Positions 16,209-25,920 are shown, numbered from the stretch's first letter. The stretch: 64,000 bases of DNA from Streptomyces sp. NBC_01481 (GCF_026339995.1 NZ_JAPEPT010000005.1:310001-374000), one strand, 5' to 3'. Notes: generated by a model not told the origin, from the sequence alone. Numbers and translations are program-made.

Positions 16209-18434
16209 ATGGGCCGAGCGGAAGAGCGGCAGGCCCGGCAGCGCGGCGCGCGCCGGGCGAAGAAAGCCAAGCCCACCGGCATACGGCGCTTCTTCACCTG
16301 GAGGAAGCTGCTGGGCACCTTCTTCGGCCTCTGCCTGCTGGTGATGGGCGCGTTCTTCGTGATCTATCTGATGGTTCCCGTGCCCTCGGCCAACGCCCAG
16401 GCCGAGATGCAGAGCAACGTCTACAAGTTCAGCAACGGCAAGATCCTCACCCGCACCGGCAAGATCAACCGCGAGATCGTCGAGCTCGACAAGATCCCCA
16501 AGGACGTTCAGGACGCTTTCGTCGCGGCCGAGAACAAGAGCTTCTACAACGACTCCGGAGTCGACTTCAAGGGCACCGCACGCGGCCTGATGAACACCCT
16601 CACGGGCAAGGGCAAGCAGGGTGGCTCGACCATCACCCAGCAGTACGTCAAGAACTACTACCTGAACCAGGATCAGACGGTCACCCGCAAGCTCAAGGAA
16701 CTGGTCATCTCCCTCAAGGTGGACCAGAAGAAGGGCAAGAAGGAGATCCTGGCCGGGTACATCAACACCAGCTACTACGGCCGCAACGCGTACGGAATCC
16801 AGGCCGCGGCCCAGGCGTACTACCGCAAGGACGCCAAGGACCTGAACGTCGCCGAGGGCGCCTATCTCGCGGCTCTCCTCCAGGCTCCCAGCCAGTACGA
16901 CTGGGCCGTCGCCTCGGACACCGGCAAGAACCTGGTCAAAGAGCGCTGGAACTACGTACTCGACAACATGGTCGAGGAGGACTGGCTCGACTCCGGCAAG
17001 CGCACGGGCCTGAAGTTCCCCGTGCCCAAGGTCCCCAGAGCCGCCCCCGGCATGGGGGGCCAGCTCGGCTACCTCGTCGATGCGGCCAACGCCGAGCTGG
17101 AGCGGCGGGGCATCAGCGAGGAGGAGATCAAGGCCGGCGGCTGGACGATCACCCTCAACATCGACGAGAAGCGCCAGAAGGCCCTGGTCAAGGCGGTCGA
17201 CAAGCAGCTCGAAACCAGGCTCGAACGCGAGAAGGACGAGCGTGACGCGACCGTCCAGGCGGGCGCGACCTCGGTCGACCCGAAGACCGGTCATGTCGTC
17301 GCGCTCTACGGCGGCAAAGGCGCCACCGAGCACTGGCTGTCCAACGCCACCCGCCGCGACTACCAGCCCGCATCGACCTTCAAGCCCGTCGTCCTCGCCT
17401 CCGCCCTGGAGAACGGTGCCGAGACCCAGGACGGCCTGAAGATCGGCCTCAACACCAAGTACGACGGCACGAGCAAGCGGCCCGTCGAGGGCAGTGACGT
17501 CCCCTTCGCCCCGGAGAACGAGGACGACCGGGACTACGGCATGGTCAGCGTCCAGCGGGCGACGAACAGCTCGATCAACTCCGTATTCGCGCAGATGATC
17601 GTGGACGTCACCCCGGCCAAGGCGAAGAAGACCGCGCTCGCCATGGGCATGAAGGAAGGCAAGGGCTGGCCGGAGCAGCCGGCGATGTCGCTCGGCACGA
17701 TGGGCGCATCCACCTGGGACATGGCCGGGGTGTACGCGACCTTCGACAACCATGGCAAGAAGGTGGCGCCGGCCATTGTGAAGTCCGCCGAGCATCAGGT
17801 CCGCGACGGCACTCTGGACAAGCCGGAAGGCCACGGCGACCAGGCCATCAGCCGCGAGGCGGCGGACACCACGACCGCAGCCATGACGGGCGTCGTGAAG
17901 TCCGGCTCGGGCACCAACGCGGCCGGCGACTACCAGGCGGCGGGCAAGACCGGTACCTCGGAGAACAACCGCTCGGCCTGGTTCGTGGGCTACACCCCCG
18001 AACTGGTCACCGCTGTCGCCCTGTTCGGCGAGGACCCCAAGGGCGGGCAGGTCACGCTGACCGACACCGTCAACGAGGGCCGCGCCAACGGTGGCGGTGT
18101 CCCGGCGAAGATCTGGCAGCAGTACACGACGGGCGCGCTCGACGACGAGGCCGCTGCCGCCGAGTTCGACCTGGAGGTCGAGGAGGGCGCGACGGCGGAC
18201 CCGGACCCGACGCCGACCGACACCCCGTCCCAGACGCCTTCGCAGACTCCGTCCAAGGGGCCGACCAAGACTCCGACGAAGAAGCCGACCAAGACACCGA
18301 CGGAAAAGCCCACCAAGACACCGACGGACGAGCCGACCCAGACACCGACGGACACGCCGACCATCATTACGCCCACCGATCCCGGTGACGGCGACTCCGG
18401 CGGGCCGAACGCCAATCCCGTCATCAGGCCGTAG
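16209..18434 (+). CDS. Bifunctional penicillin-binding protein (class A)
   Basis: A 741-residue peptidoglycan synthase. A basic cytosolic tail and one membrane helix (about 35-57) are followed by a GT51 glycosyltransferase domain (about 80-245) with AAENKSFYNDSG, in which the catalytic Glu is kept although the usual following Asp is Asn, and GGSTITQQYVKN. The transpeptidase domain (about 340-630) has the SxxK serine in PASTFKP, SxN in NSSINS and KTGTSE. The C-terminal 80 residues are a Thr/Pro/Lys repeat region, typical of exposed Streptomyces PBPs. The gene stands alone and ends at a 17-bp terminator. Confidence 0.95.
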   Translation: MGRAEERQARQRGARRAKKAKPTGIRRFFTWRKLLGTFFGLCLLVMGAFFVIYLMVPVPSANAQAEMQSNVYKFSNGKILTRTGKINREIVELDKIPKDVQDAFVAAENKSFYNDSGVDFKGTARGLMNTLTGKGKQGGSTITQQYVKNYYLNQDQTVTRKLKELVISLKVDQKKGKKEILAGYINTSYYGRNAYGIQAAAQAYYRKDAKDLNVAEGAYLAALLQAPSQYDWAVASDTGKNLVKERWNYVLDNMVEEDWLDSGKRTGLKFPVPKVPRAAPGMGGQLGYLVDAANAELERRGISEEEIKAGGWTITLNIDEKRQKALVKAVDKQLETRLEREKDERDATVQAGATSVDPKTGHVVALYGGKGATEHWLSNATRRDYQPASTFKPVVLASALENGAETQDGLKIGLNTKYDGTSKRPVEGSDVPFAPENEDDRDYGMVSVQRATNSSINSVFAQMIVDVTPAKAKKTALAMGMKEGKGWPEQPAMSLGTMGASTWDMAGVYATFDNHGKKVAPAIVKSAEHQVRDGTLDKPEGHGDQAISREAADTTTAAMTGVVKSGSGTNAAGDYQAAGKTGTSENNRSAWFVGYTPELVTAVALFGEDPKGGQVTLTDTVNEGRANGGGVPAKIWQQYTTGALDDEAAAAEFDLEVEEGATADPDPTPTDTPSQTPSQTPSKGPTKTPTKKPTKTPTEKPTKTPTDEPTQTPTDTPTIITPTDPGDGDSGGPNANPVIRP

Positions 18435-18446
18435 CTGTTGGCGCCC

Positions 18447-18484
18447 GACAGTGCCCGCGGATCGTCCGATCCGCGGGCACTGTC
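18447..18484. terminator. Convergent terminator between PBP and catalase genes
   Basis: A perfect 17-bp stem (GACAGTGCCCGCGGATC and its complement) with loop GTCC lies between two converging genes. Confidence 0.9.
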
Positions 18485-18499
18485 ATGTGCGGTGCGGGC

Positions 18500-19966
18500 T
18501 CAGCCGCCGTTCACCTTGCTGGCGATACGGTCGCCCAGCTCCTTGTCGATGGTGCGCCAGTACTGCAGCGCCCGGTCCACAACCGGCCTGGAGACGCCGG
18601 CGAGCAGATGCCCGCTGACGTTCGACACCAGCCGGTCACGGGCCGCGTCGTCGAGCACCTGGCGGACCATGGTGCCCGGCTGGCCCCAGTCGTCGTCCTC
18701 GCGGTGCAGCGTGTACGCCTCGCGCACCATCTCGCCGGCCTTCGTCGCCCAGCCGGCCGGCTCGCCGAAGTTCCCCACGTCGGCCGTCGGGCCGCCGTAG
18801 GAGTTCGGGGCGTACGGCCGCGCGGTGTTCGCGGCGTCGTACCGCATGGGGCCGTCCTTGGCGTACGAATTCACCTGCGAGCGTGCCCTGTTGGGCGGCA
18901 GCTGGTTGTAGTTCGGGCCGATGCGGTACCGGTGGGTGTCCGGGTACGAGAAGAGACGGCCGAGCAGCATCTTGTCCGGCGACGGGCCGATGCCGGGCAC
19001 CAGGTTCGAGGGCTCGAAGGCGGCCTGCTCGATATGGACGAAATAGTTCTCCGGGTTCTTGTTGAGCGTCATCCGGCCGACCTCGATCAGGGGGTAGTCG
19101 CCGTGCGGCCACACCTTGGTCAGGTCGAAGGGGTTGAAGCGGTAGTCCGGGGCATCCTCGAAGGGCATGACCTGGACGTTCATGGTCCAGCTCGGGGCGT
19201 TGCCGGACGCGATCGCGTCGTACAGATCGCGGCGGTGGACGTCCCCGTCACGGCCGGCCAGATCGTCGGCCTCCGCCTGGGTGAGGAAGTCGACGCCCTG
19301 GTCGGTCTTCACGTGGTACTTCACCCAGAACTTCTCGCCGCCGCCGTTGACCCACAGATAGGTGTGCGAGCTGTAGCCGTTCATGTGGCGGTAGTTCTTG
19401 GGGATGCCGCGGTCACCCATCAGCCACGTCACCATGTGCGCGGACTCGGGGGACAGCGTCCAGAAGTCCCACTGCATGTCGTTGTCGCGCAGCCCGCTGT
19501 CCGGGCGGCGTTTCTGCGAGCGGATGAAGTCCTGGAACTTCTGCGGGTCGCGTACGAAGAAGATCGGCGTGTTGTTGCCGACCAGATCGTAATTGCCGTG
19601 CTCCGTGTAGAACTTGAGGGCGAAGCCGCGGGGGTCGCGCCAGGTGTCCGGGGAGCCCTGCTCACCCGCGACCGTCGAGAATCGGGCCAGCATCTCGGTG
19701 CGCCTGCCCGGCTGGAACAGGTCGGCCTTGGTGAACTGGCTCACGTCATTGGTTACTTCGAAGATCCCGTACGCTCCCGCGCCCTTGGCGTGGACCACCC
19801 GCTCGGGGACCCGTTCCCGGTTGAACTGGGCCATCTTCTCGATGAGGTAGTGGTCCTGGAGCAGGATCGGGCCGTCGGCGGTGATGGTGAGCGAGTGCTC
19901 GTCGCTCTCCACCGGGATGCCGGAGTTGCTCGTCGTGTACGGAGTCTTGGGGGTTGTCTCGGTCAC
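18500..19966 (-). CDS. Monofunctional haem catalase
   Basis: A 488-residue clade-3-size catalase. The distal His is in RVVHAKGAGAYG, the distal Asn region in GNYDLVGNNTPIFFVRD, and the proximal haem-ligand Tyr in RLFSYPDTHRYRIG. The GTG at 19966 is chosen because GGGAGGA sits 8 bases upstream; an in-frame ATG at 19984 lies before that ribosome site. No Fur-type CatR regulator is adjacent, unlike the major vegetative catalase locus of some streptomycetes. It detoxifies hydrogen peroxide and lies about 8 kb from ahpC/oxyR. Confidence 0.95.
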   Translation of the reverse strand: MTETTPKTPYTTSNSGIPVESDEHSLTITADGPILLQDHYLIEKMAQFNRERVPERVVHAKGAGAYGIFEVTNDVSQFTKADLFQPGRRTEMLARFSTVAGEQGSPDTWRDPRGFALKFYTEHGNYDLVGNNTPIFFVRDPQKFQDFIRSQKRRPDSGLRDNDMQWDFWTLSPESAHMVTWLMGDRGIPKNYRHMNGYSSHTYLWVNGGGEKFWVKYHVKTDQGVDFLTQAEADDLAGRDGDVHRRDLYDAIASGNAPSWTMNVQVMPFEDAPDYRFNPFDLTKVWPHGDYPLIEVGRMTLNKNPENYFVHIEQAAFEPSNLVPGIGPSPDKMLLGRLFSYPDTHRYRIGPNYNQLPPNRARSQVNSYAKDGPMRYDAANTARPYAPNSYGGPTADVGNFGEPAGWATKAGEMVREAYTLHREDDDWGQPGTMVRQVLDDAARDRLVSNVSGHLLAGVSRPVVDRALQYWRTIDKELGDRIASKVNGG

Positions 19967-20071
19967 GAGCGTCCTCCCATCCATAAAAGGGACTGTGGTC
20001 GCTTCGGCCGTGTGCTCCAGTCAACTCCGCAGCTGCGACGGGGGCAACCTTGGACAGGGTCCAGAAATTGG

Positions 20072-21922
20072 CTACGTACGGGTAGGCAGCTCGAACCAGA
20101 CGACCTTGCCGGTCGACAGGCGGGTGGCCCCCCACCGTCTGGCCAGCCGGTTCACCAGAAACAGTCCGCGACCGCCCTCGTCGGTGTCGCGTGCCCGCCG
20201 CTGTCTGGGCAGCTGCGGGGAGTCGTCGCCGACCTCGCAGCGCAGTACGTCCGTACGCAACAGCCGCAGCGTCACCGGTCGCTCCGCATACCGCACGGCA
20301 TTGGTCACCACCTCGCTGACCAGCAGCTCCACCGAATCGCTCAGCTCCTCCAGGCCCCAGCGGGCCAGCGCCCTGCGGGCGAGGCGGCGGGCGCGGCCCG
20401 GGGCGGCGTCCTCCGGCTCCAGGAACCAGTACGCGACATCACTTGGCGCGATCCCGTCGAAGCGGGCCGCGAGCAGCGCGATGTCGTCGTCGCGGTCACC
20501 CGGGCCGAGCATGTCGAGCACGTCGTCGCACAGGGCCTCCAGCGGCGGCGAGTGGTCGGGCCCGGTCAGCTGGGCGGTGGCGGCAAGACGCTCCCGCAGC
20601 TGCTCGATCCCCGTCCACACGTCGCGCAGCCGGGACTCGACCAGACCGTCGGTGTACAGCAGCAGGGTCGCGCCGGCCGGGGCGTCCAGCTCCACGGCCT
20701 CGAAGTCCACCCCGCCCACGCCGATGGGCGCTCCCGGCGGTACGCGCAGCACCTCGGCCCGCCCGCCCAGGTGCAGCAGGATGGGCGGCGGGTGGCCGGC
20801 GTTGGCAATGGTGATGCGGTGTGCGACGGGGTCGTAGACGGCGTACAGGCAGGTCGCCATCCGGTCGGTGCCCAGCCGCTGGGCCTGCTCGTCGAGGTGG
20901 TGCAGAACCTCCTGCGGCGGCAGGTCGAGCCCGGCGAGGGTCTGTGCGGTGGTCCGCAGCTGGCCCATGATCGCGGCCGAGGTCATGGAGTGGCCCATGA
21001 CATCGCCGACGACCAGCGCCACCCGGCTGCCGGGCAGCGGGATCGCGTCGTACCAGTCGCCGCCGACGCGGGCCGTCTCTGCGGCCGGCAGATAGCGCGA
21101 GGCGAGCCGGACACCGGTCGGCTGGGGCAGCGAGTCCGGCAGCATCGTGCGCTGCAGCTCGTCGGCGATGTACGCCTCCCGTCCGTACAGCACCGCCTTG
21201 TCGATGCCGAGTGCGGTGTGGGTCGCCAACTGGGCCGCGACCAGAAGGTCGTTGGGCTCGAAGGCGGGCCGGTCGGGACGGCGCAGGAAGACGGCGGCGC
21301 CGATCACCCGGCGCCTGCCGCGGAGCGGGGCCAGTATCGCGCGATGACCGCTGGGCACCGTACGGCCGTCGCCCAGCAGCTCGGGCAGCGCGGCCCGGGC
21401 CGCCGCGGAGTCGCCGAAGACCGGCCGCACCCCGCGCAGCACCTCGGAGAGCGCACCGCCGGACCGCACCTCGCACAGCTCTGCGGTCGGCGAGAGGTCG
21501 GTCTGCGGGTCCAGGACCGGGATCGGCACAGCGGCACCGAGATCGGCGTCCTCACCGGCTAAACGCAGCCTGTCGGTACGGCGCAGGCGCAGCACGAACG
21601 GCGAAACGGGCCGCTCGTCGCCCACCGGCAGCGGGTCGCGGAGATAGACGAGGATCGCGTCGGAGAAGGTCGGCACGGTCGCCCTGCACAGCCCGAGGAC
21701 GATCTCGTCCAGATCTATCCCGCGTGCGATGCGGCGCGTCGCCGCCCCCACGAAACGCAGCCGGTCGCCTTCGCGGCGTGCCGTCCCCGCCAGGTCCTGC
21801 GGGGGACCGGCGGGCGAGGGCACGGCCGATGGGCCGGGCGCCTCCGACCGCGGCCGGGTGCGTTCGTGCGGCCGGGCAGCCAGGGGCTGCCGGCCTTCGT
21901 GGGAGGTGGGCTGCTCCGTCAC
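20072..21922 (-). CDS. GAF - SpoIIE-type phosphatase - HATPase protein
   Basis: A 616-residue cytosolic signalling protein. After a disordered N-terminus, a GAF-like sensor domain spans about 50-245. A PP2C/SpoIIE serine phosphatase domain follows (about 265-475), with metal-binding motifs VGGDWYDAI, VVGDVMGHSM and DRDDDIALL. The C-terminal 130 residues form a HATPase_c (RsbW-like) domain with ELLVSEVVTNAVRYA and DTDEGGRGLFLV. This architecture acts in partner switching, dephosphorylating anti-anti-sigma factors while the kinase domain may bind them. Start is GTG 21922 with a weak ribosome site. Confidence 0.9.
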   Translation of the reverse strand: MTEQPTSHEGRQPLAARPHERTRPRSEAPGPSAVPSPAGPPQDLAGTARREGDRLRFVGAATRRIARGIDLDEIVLGLCRATVPTFSDAILVYLRDPLPVGDERPVSPFVLRLRRTDRLRLAGEDADLGAAVPIPVLDPQTDLSPTAELCEVRSGGALSEVLRGVRPVFGDSAAARAALPELLGDGRTVPSGHRAILAPLRGRRRVIGAAVFLRRPDRPAFEPNDLLVAAQLATHTALGIDKAVLYGREAYIADELQRTMLPDSLPQPTGVRLASRYLPAAETARVGGDWYDAIPLPGSRVALVVGDVMGHSMTSAAIMGQLRTTAQTLAGLDLPPQEVLHHLDEQAQRLGTDRMATCLYAVYDPVAHRITIANAGHPPPILLHLGGRAEVLRVPPGAPIGVGGVDFEAVELDAPAGATLLLYTDGLVESRLRDVWTGIEQLRERLAATAQLTGPDHSPPLEALCDDVLDMLGPGDRDDDIALLAARFDGIAPSDVAYWFLEPEDAAPGRARRLARRALARWGLEELSDSVELLVSEVVTNAVRYAERPVTLRLLRTDVLRCEVGDDSPQLPRQRRARDTDEGGRGLFLVNRLARRWGATRLSTGKVVWFELPTRT

Positions 21923-22288
21923 TCGTGGGGTTCCGTCCGTCCGGGCCGGTTGTGCGATGCGATCACCTCGTGGGGCGGTGCTGTGCTACCTCGGGGGATA
22001 ACCCCCGAGCCCCCGGGCGAAACAACCGCTCTGCGGGCGGCGTCGACAAGATGGCGGGCATCCGGCACAGCTCCACCCCCTCGGCACTGCCTCGTGATGA
22101 CTTACGGTCAGGTCGTGTGCTGCGCTCAACGGTTGCCGAAACGGCGCAGCCTTGCGGACGACGATCCTACGTTTGCCCCCAGGGGGCGCATCAAGAGTCT
22201 CACGAGGTCGCATGTGCCGGGGGGTGTTCCCGTACCGGAACCAGCCACTTCACATGCGCACATTGACGTCGCGCGCCGGAAGCGGCGG
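21923..22288. other. Gene-poor interval between the phosphatase and lipoprotein genes
   Basis: About 366 bases. It holds the presumed promoter of the phosphatase gene on the minus strand and the 3' end of the lipoprotein operon. Small hairpins are visible (CGGGGG with CCCCCG near 21993-22009, and CCCCCAGGGGGC near 22180). No open frame here has convincing codon bias. Confidence 0.5.
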
Positions 22289-23035
22289 TCAGTTGTCCGC
22301 CGGGAGGGGGGTCAGCTCGCCCAGATTCACGGGGAGCCTGCTCTCGGCGAGGCAGCCCATCTCCTGCGCCAGTTTCACCGCGACGGGATGGATGACGCGG
22401 ACGAGCCGCTCGGGAGCCCGGTCCTCCCTGCCGAGGGGCGCCAACCAGAGGCTCATCAGATCGATCGCGAGGACGACGCCGCCCTTTTTGCCGTCCCCGG
22501 TTGGGCAGGCGAAGAAGGCGAAGGCCGATGCCGCGGAGGCGTTTGCGTACGGGACGTAACCGGGCTTACCGGTCCTTGGGGCGAGGTCGAATCCGAGCCG
22601 TCGGTTGCTGCTCCCGGGCTTGCTGCTCCCGCGCTTGTCGTCGCCGGGCTTCAGCCGCTCCCAGGCGACGGAGATGTTGAAGTTACCATCCTTGAACTGA
22701 TCATCGGTCCTGGCTAGGCACAGATACCTGCGCTTGCCCCCGGGCGCCGACGCCCCCGCCGTCCTCAGCTGCCGCGCCGCTGCGGAAGGCGTCAACTCAG
22801 CCATGTTGGACTGCTCGACGTCGACAAATTGCTCGGCGCCCCTGAGCTCGACGAGTGCCTTGCCGCCAGTACCGCTGAGGAGCCCACCGCAGACCTTCGA
22901 AGGCGGCAGCGCCTGGGGCGAAGGGGAAGGCGTCGCTCGCTCCGTCTCCGAGCCGGAGCAGCCGCCCAGCGTCAGCGAGAGAGCCAACAGGGCCGAGGTG
23001 TGGACGCCTCGGTGCCTGCGGATTGCTGCTGTCAT
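22289..23035 (-). CDS. Lipoprotein, type VII-like cluster
   Basis: A 248-residue predicted lipoprotein. The signal peptide ends in the lipobox LGGC (Cys26), and the start ATG 23035 is preceded by GAGGAAG. The mature part begins with a Ser/Pro linker and has Cys residues (KVCGGLL, RYLCLAR, FACPTG, MGCLAE) that could form disulphides outside the cell. No known domain recognised. It starts 10 bases after the stop of the large upstream protein and so belongs to its operon. Confidence 0.7.
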   Translation of the reverse strand: MTAAIRRHRGVHTSALLALSLTLGGCSGSETERATPSPSPQALPPSKVCGGLLSGTGGKALVELRGAEQFVDVEQSNMAELTPSAAARQLRTAGASAPGGKRRYLCLARTDDQFKDGNFNISVAWERLKPGDDKRGSSKPGSSNRRLGFDLAPRTGKPGYVPYANASAASAFAFFACPTGDGKKGGVVLAIDLMSLWLAPLGREDRAPERLVRVIHPVAVKLAQEMGCLAESRLPVNLGELTPLPADN

Positions 23036-23045
23036 TCGGACTTCC

Positions 23046-25322
23046 TCACCCCGGCGTCGGCAGTTGGCCGAGCTTCTCTTCGTTGCCGCTACCCGCGCCG
23101 TAGCCGACGTCTTGTGCACGCATCAGAGTCTCCTGCAGAACGCGGTAGTCCTTATCAGGCCAGTCGGACGAGGCGTCGGCGCGCTCCAGCAGGGAGTAGG
23201 CAGGCTGCCAGGATGCCTCGTAGCCCCGCTCGAACACTCCCTTCGCCTCGCCGTGGTACTTGCCGGCGTTGTCCCGGTGCTGCGACTCCGCGTACTTGTC
23301 CAGGTTGGCCTCAATCAGGCCGCCGGTGATCCCCTCGGCACCGTCGGCCACGATCGGGATGACTGTCGCTGCGGCGCCGGCCCCGGGGGTGGGCACGAGC
23401 GAGAACATCCCACCGGTGGCCAGCCCCGCGATCATCTTGTCCCGTTCGATGCGCGCGTCGATGGCCTTGTTGTACTTCTCGTCGGCCGCCGCACCGTCCG
23501 CCTTGATCTCCTCGGCACGTGAGGTGTCGAGGATCCCCTGCACCTCTGCCCCGGTCCTGAGCGCGGTTTCCGTGTCGACGGAGTCCAGAACCCCGTCTTT
23601 CATTGTCGGCGGGTACTTCTCAATCATCGACGTCGTATACGCCTGCTCGGCCGTGCCCAGGTCCGCGTAGGCGTCGGGGTCCTGTCCGAGCGTGCTCAGG
23701 AACGGCGTCAGCGCATCCCGGTCGAAGTGCGCTCGTTCATCGAGGTTGGCGCGCCCTCCGTTGTCGAGCGCGTACAGCGATTTGTCGGCGCCCCCGTTGA
23801 GCCCCCAGTTGATGTCGTCGATGTACGCCGCCCCGATCCGCCCGAGACTGTCGCCTATCCCCTCCTGCTTCGCCAGCAGCTCCGCCCCGCTCAGCCCCGT
23901 CTGCTTGTCGCCCTTGTACTCGGGGTCCTGTCCGTAGCGCTCCACGACCTTCTCGGCGACCGCCGCCGTGTCGGCGTCGCGGTGCAGCTGCGGAGGGTGG
24001 GCGTCGTAGGCCGCTCCCTTCGTCGCCGATTCCAGTGCGTGGCCCAGCGAGTCGTAGCCCGCGATCCCGTTCGCCTTCTGGGTGGCGTGGTCCTCCGGCC
24101 ATGCGCGGCCCTCGGTGAGGTAGTCGAAGTTGCTGTCCGAGCCGAGGAACTCGGTGGATGCTTCGGCGTTGTGGCCGAGGGCCTCCATGAAGCCCGTCAT
24201 CGGGTCCCGGCCGCCGTCGTTGTCGGCGCCGAAGTGCAGGTGCTCATAGCCGCCCGAGCGGTCCCACGGCAGGACGTCCTCGCGGCTCACTCTGCGCTGC
24301 AGGCCGCCGTATTCGTCCTTCGTGTTCTCCTTCTCGTAGGCAATGAGCTCCCGGCCGTAGTCGGTCAGGAAGTCCTGCTCGTACGTGCCGTGGCGCATCA
24401 GGTTGCTCATGACCTGGAAGCCGTACACGGGGTGCTGACCCGGGGTGCCGACGTCCTTGCCGCCGGCCGCGATCATTTCCTTCTTCCAGGTGTCCATGCC
24501 CTTGCTGTCCGACTGGGTCGCCGTTGCGAACGTGTTCCCCAGTTCGGTCTCCAGCGCGCCCAGAAGCTTCATTCGCTCCTTCTGCTCGTCCGACAAGCCC
24601 TGGCGGGAACGCGGGTGCACATAGAACTGGCTGTCGTTCGCGAGCGCGGCATACAGGTTCATCCCCTTTTCCGCGCCGACCTTTGTCGCGAACGTCTCCG
24701 CGAACAGTGGATCGTTCTTTCCGTTCTTCAGGTAGGTGTTCAGCCGGGCCAGCTCGGTGTTCGTCGCATCCGAGCCCTTGGCGTAGATGGCGGCCGCGTC
24801 CTTCGCGTCCTTCATCGCCTCGGCCGCCTGGTCCCGGTCCCCGTACGGCTTCCCCTTGGCGAAACCCTCGTCCGTCTGGTCGACGAGCGCGATCAGAACG
24901 TCGGCCGCGGTGTCGTCGCTCTCGCTCGCCGCCTTCAGGATGCGCTCGACCTCCGAGCAGAGCTTCTCCGCGTCTTCGGGCGTGTGCTCGGGCACCGTGG
25001 TGCCCCTGGCCGCGCGGTCGGGATGGATGTTCATCGTGACCGTGAAGCCGCTGTCGGTGGACGTCACTGTGAGGTTCTTCTTCAGGCCGCGCTCGATGGC
25101 CTCGTTGAGCTGCTTCTGATGGCCGACCAACTCATCGCGGGTGTCCCGAAGCACGTTGCGGATGGAGGTTGCCTGCGTGACGGCGTCGGCGAACTCCAGC
25201 GCCGTCTTGCCGATGAACTCGCGGGTGACTGTGGCGTTGTAGCCGGACCAGTCGGCCTTCTCGGCCCGCCCCCGGAGCTGCTTGTCGGCATCGCTCTTGA
25301 GGCTCTCGAGCTTGGCGATCAT
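23046..25322 (-). CDS. Large type VII-like partner protein, N-terminus frameshifted
   Basis: A 758-residue hydrophilic protein of a kind common in Streptomyces (I recall it as DUF6571-like), with no signal peptide. It is mainly alpha-helical with a short glycine/alanine hydrophobic segment near 655-690 (GLATGGMFSLVPTPGAGAAA). The true N-terminus is probably 23 codons further upstream at ATG 25390: that frame reads MRLDALRFGSFAKLGEAVTHWTG and stops exactly where the ATG at 25322 begins (ATGA). One extra base there would fuse the two frames into ...THWTGMIAKLESL. The ATG at 25390 also overlaps the upstream gene's stop, as expected for a coupled start. Either a real one-base deletion or a sequencing error is likely. 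Confidence 0.65.
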   Translation of the reverse strand: MIAKLESLKSDADKQLRGRAEKADWSGYNATVTREFIGKTALEFADAVTQATSIRNVLRDTRDELVGHQKQLNEAIERGLKKNLTVTSTDSGFTVTMNIHPDRAARGTTVPEHTPEDAEKLCSEVERILKAASESDDTAADVLIALVDQTDEGFAKGKPYGDRDQAAEAMKDAKDAAAIYAKGSDATNTELARLNTYLKNGKNDPLFAETFATKVGAEKGMNLYAALANDSQFYVHPRSRQGLSDEQKERMKLLGALETELGNTFATATQSDSKGMDTWKKEMIAAGGKDVGTPGQHPVYGFQVMSNLMRHGTYEQDFLTDYGRELIAYEKENTKDEYGGLQRRVSREDVLPWDRSGGYEHLHFGADNDGGRDPMTGFMEALGHNAEASTEFLGSDSNFDYLTEGRAWPEDHATQKANGIAGYDSLGHALESATKGAAYDAHPPQLHRDADTAAVAEKVVERYGQDPEYKGDKQTGLSGAELLAKQEGIGDSLGRIGAAYIDDINWGLNGGADKSLYALDNGGRANLDERAHFDRDALTPFLSTLGQDPDAYADLGTAEQAYTTSMIEKYPPTMKDGVLDSVDTETALRTGAEVQGILDTSRAEEIKADGAAADEKYNKAIDARIERDKMIAGLATGGMFSLVPTPGAGAAATVIPIVADGAEGITGGLIEANLDKYAESQHRDNAGKYHGEAKGVFERGYEASWQPAYSLLERADASSDWPDKDYRVLQETLMRAQDVGYGAGSGNEEKLGQLPTPG

Positions 25323-25386
25323 CCGGTCCAGTGCGTGACGGCCTCACCGAGTTTGGCGAAGCTGCCGAAGCGCAGCGCGTCGAGTC

Positions 25387-25851
25387 TCATCGTCGCCGGT
25401 CCCTGTCGTCGAAGCCGTCGTCCAGCTTGGCGATGCTGCTGATGGCGCTCAGGACGCGCTCGTCATCGTTGCGATGGGCCTTCTGCGAGTACTCGAGGTG
25501 GTTCGAGATGTGCGCGCACGCGTCCAGGACGCTGCGAGACTGGGAGCCCCACTTCTCGACCACATGTGCCAGCGCGGCGCCTATGGAGAAGTCCTCCCGC
25601 ATGGAACCGGCCGCCGACGCACTGGCGGCGTCGGCGTGCTTGGCGTCCTTCTCCAGTCGGCCGAAGAGTTTGAACGCCTCGTCCCCGATGGCCGCGAGCG
25701 ACTTCTGGTTGACCTGGAGAGTGGCGTCCTGTTGACCGGTGCCGGGCCCGCCTCTGCCGCCGCTGCCGTCGTCGAGCTGGTTGAGCTGCATCTGTGCGGT
25801 GCCCTGCTCGGCCGCCCTGGCCTTCAGCTGCTCCCACTCGTCCCATGCCAC
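25387..25851 (-). CDS. Small helical WXG100-like protein
   Basis: A 154-residue protein starting MAWDEWEQLKARAAE. A glycine-rich linker follows (about 28-42), then long helices (SLAAIGDEAFKLFGRLEKDA, and DACAHISNHLEYSQKAHRND) resembling the helical hairpins of ESX/WXG100 secretion substrates; a WxxxLxxxA-like start is also visible. The stop codon overlaps the start of the next gene by four bases (ATGA), so the two are coupled. Probably a secreted or chaperone-like partner of the large protein downstream; this is inferred from fold and context. Confidence 0.6.
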   Translation of the reverse strand: MAWDEWEQLKARAAEQGTAQMQLNQLDDGSGGRGGPGTGQQDATLQVNQKSLAAIGDEAFKLFGRLEKDAKHADAASASAAGSMREDFSIGAALAHVVEKWGSQSRSVLDACAHISNHLEYSQKAHRNDDERVLSAISSIAKLDDGFDDRDRRR

Positions 25852-25920
25852 AGCAGAACCCCCGTCGGCTGGATGATCAAAAAGCTAGCAACGCAGTGTT
25901 TCAGGCAGGTTTCCTCTTTC

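Noticed and set aside
18485..21562. A 1025-codon open frame across the catalase and phosphatase genes on the plus strand
   Set aside because: It is opposite two well-supported genes, has no domain and spans their promoters.
25300..25330. Programmed ribosomal frameshift at the type VII-like gene
   Set aside because: There is no slippery heptamer or downstream pseudoknot, and the ATGA overlap explains expression without it. A deletion or sequencing error is simpler.
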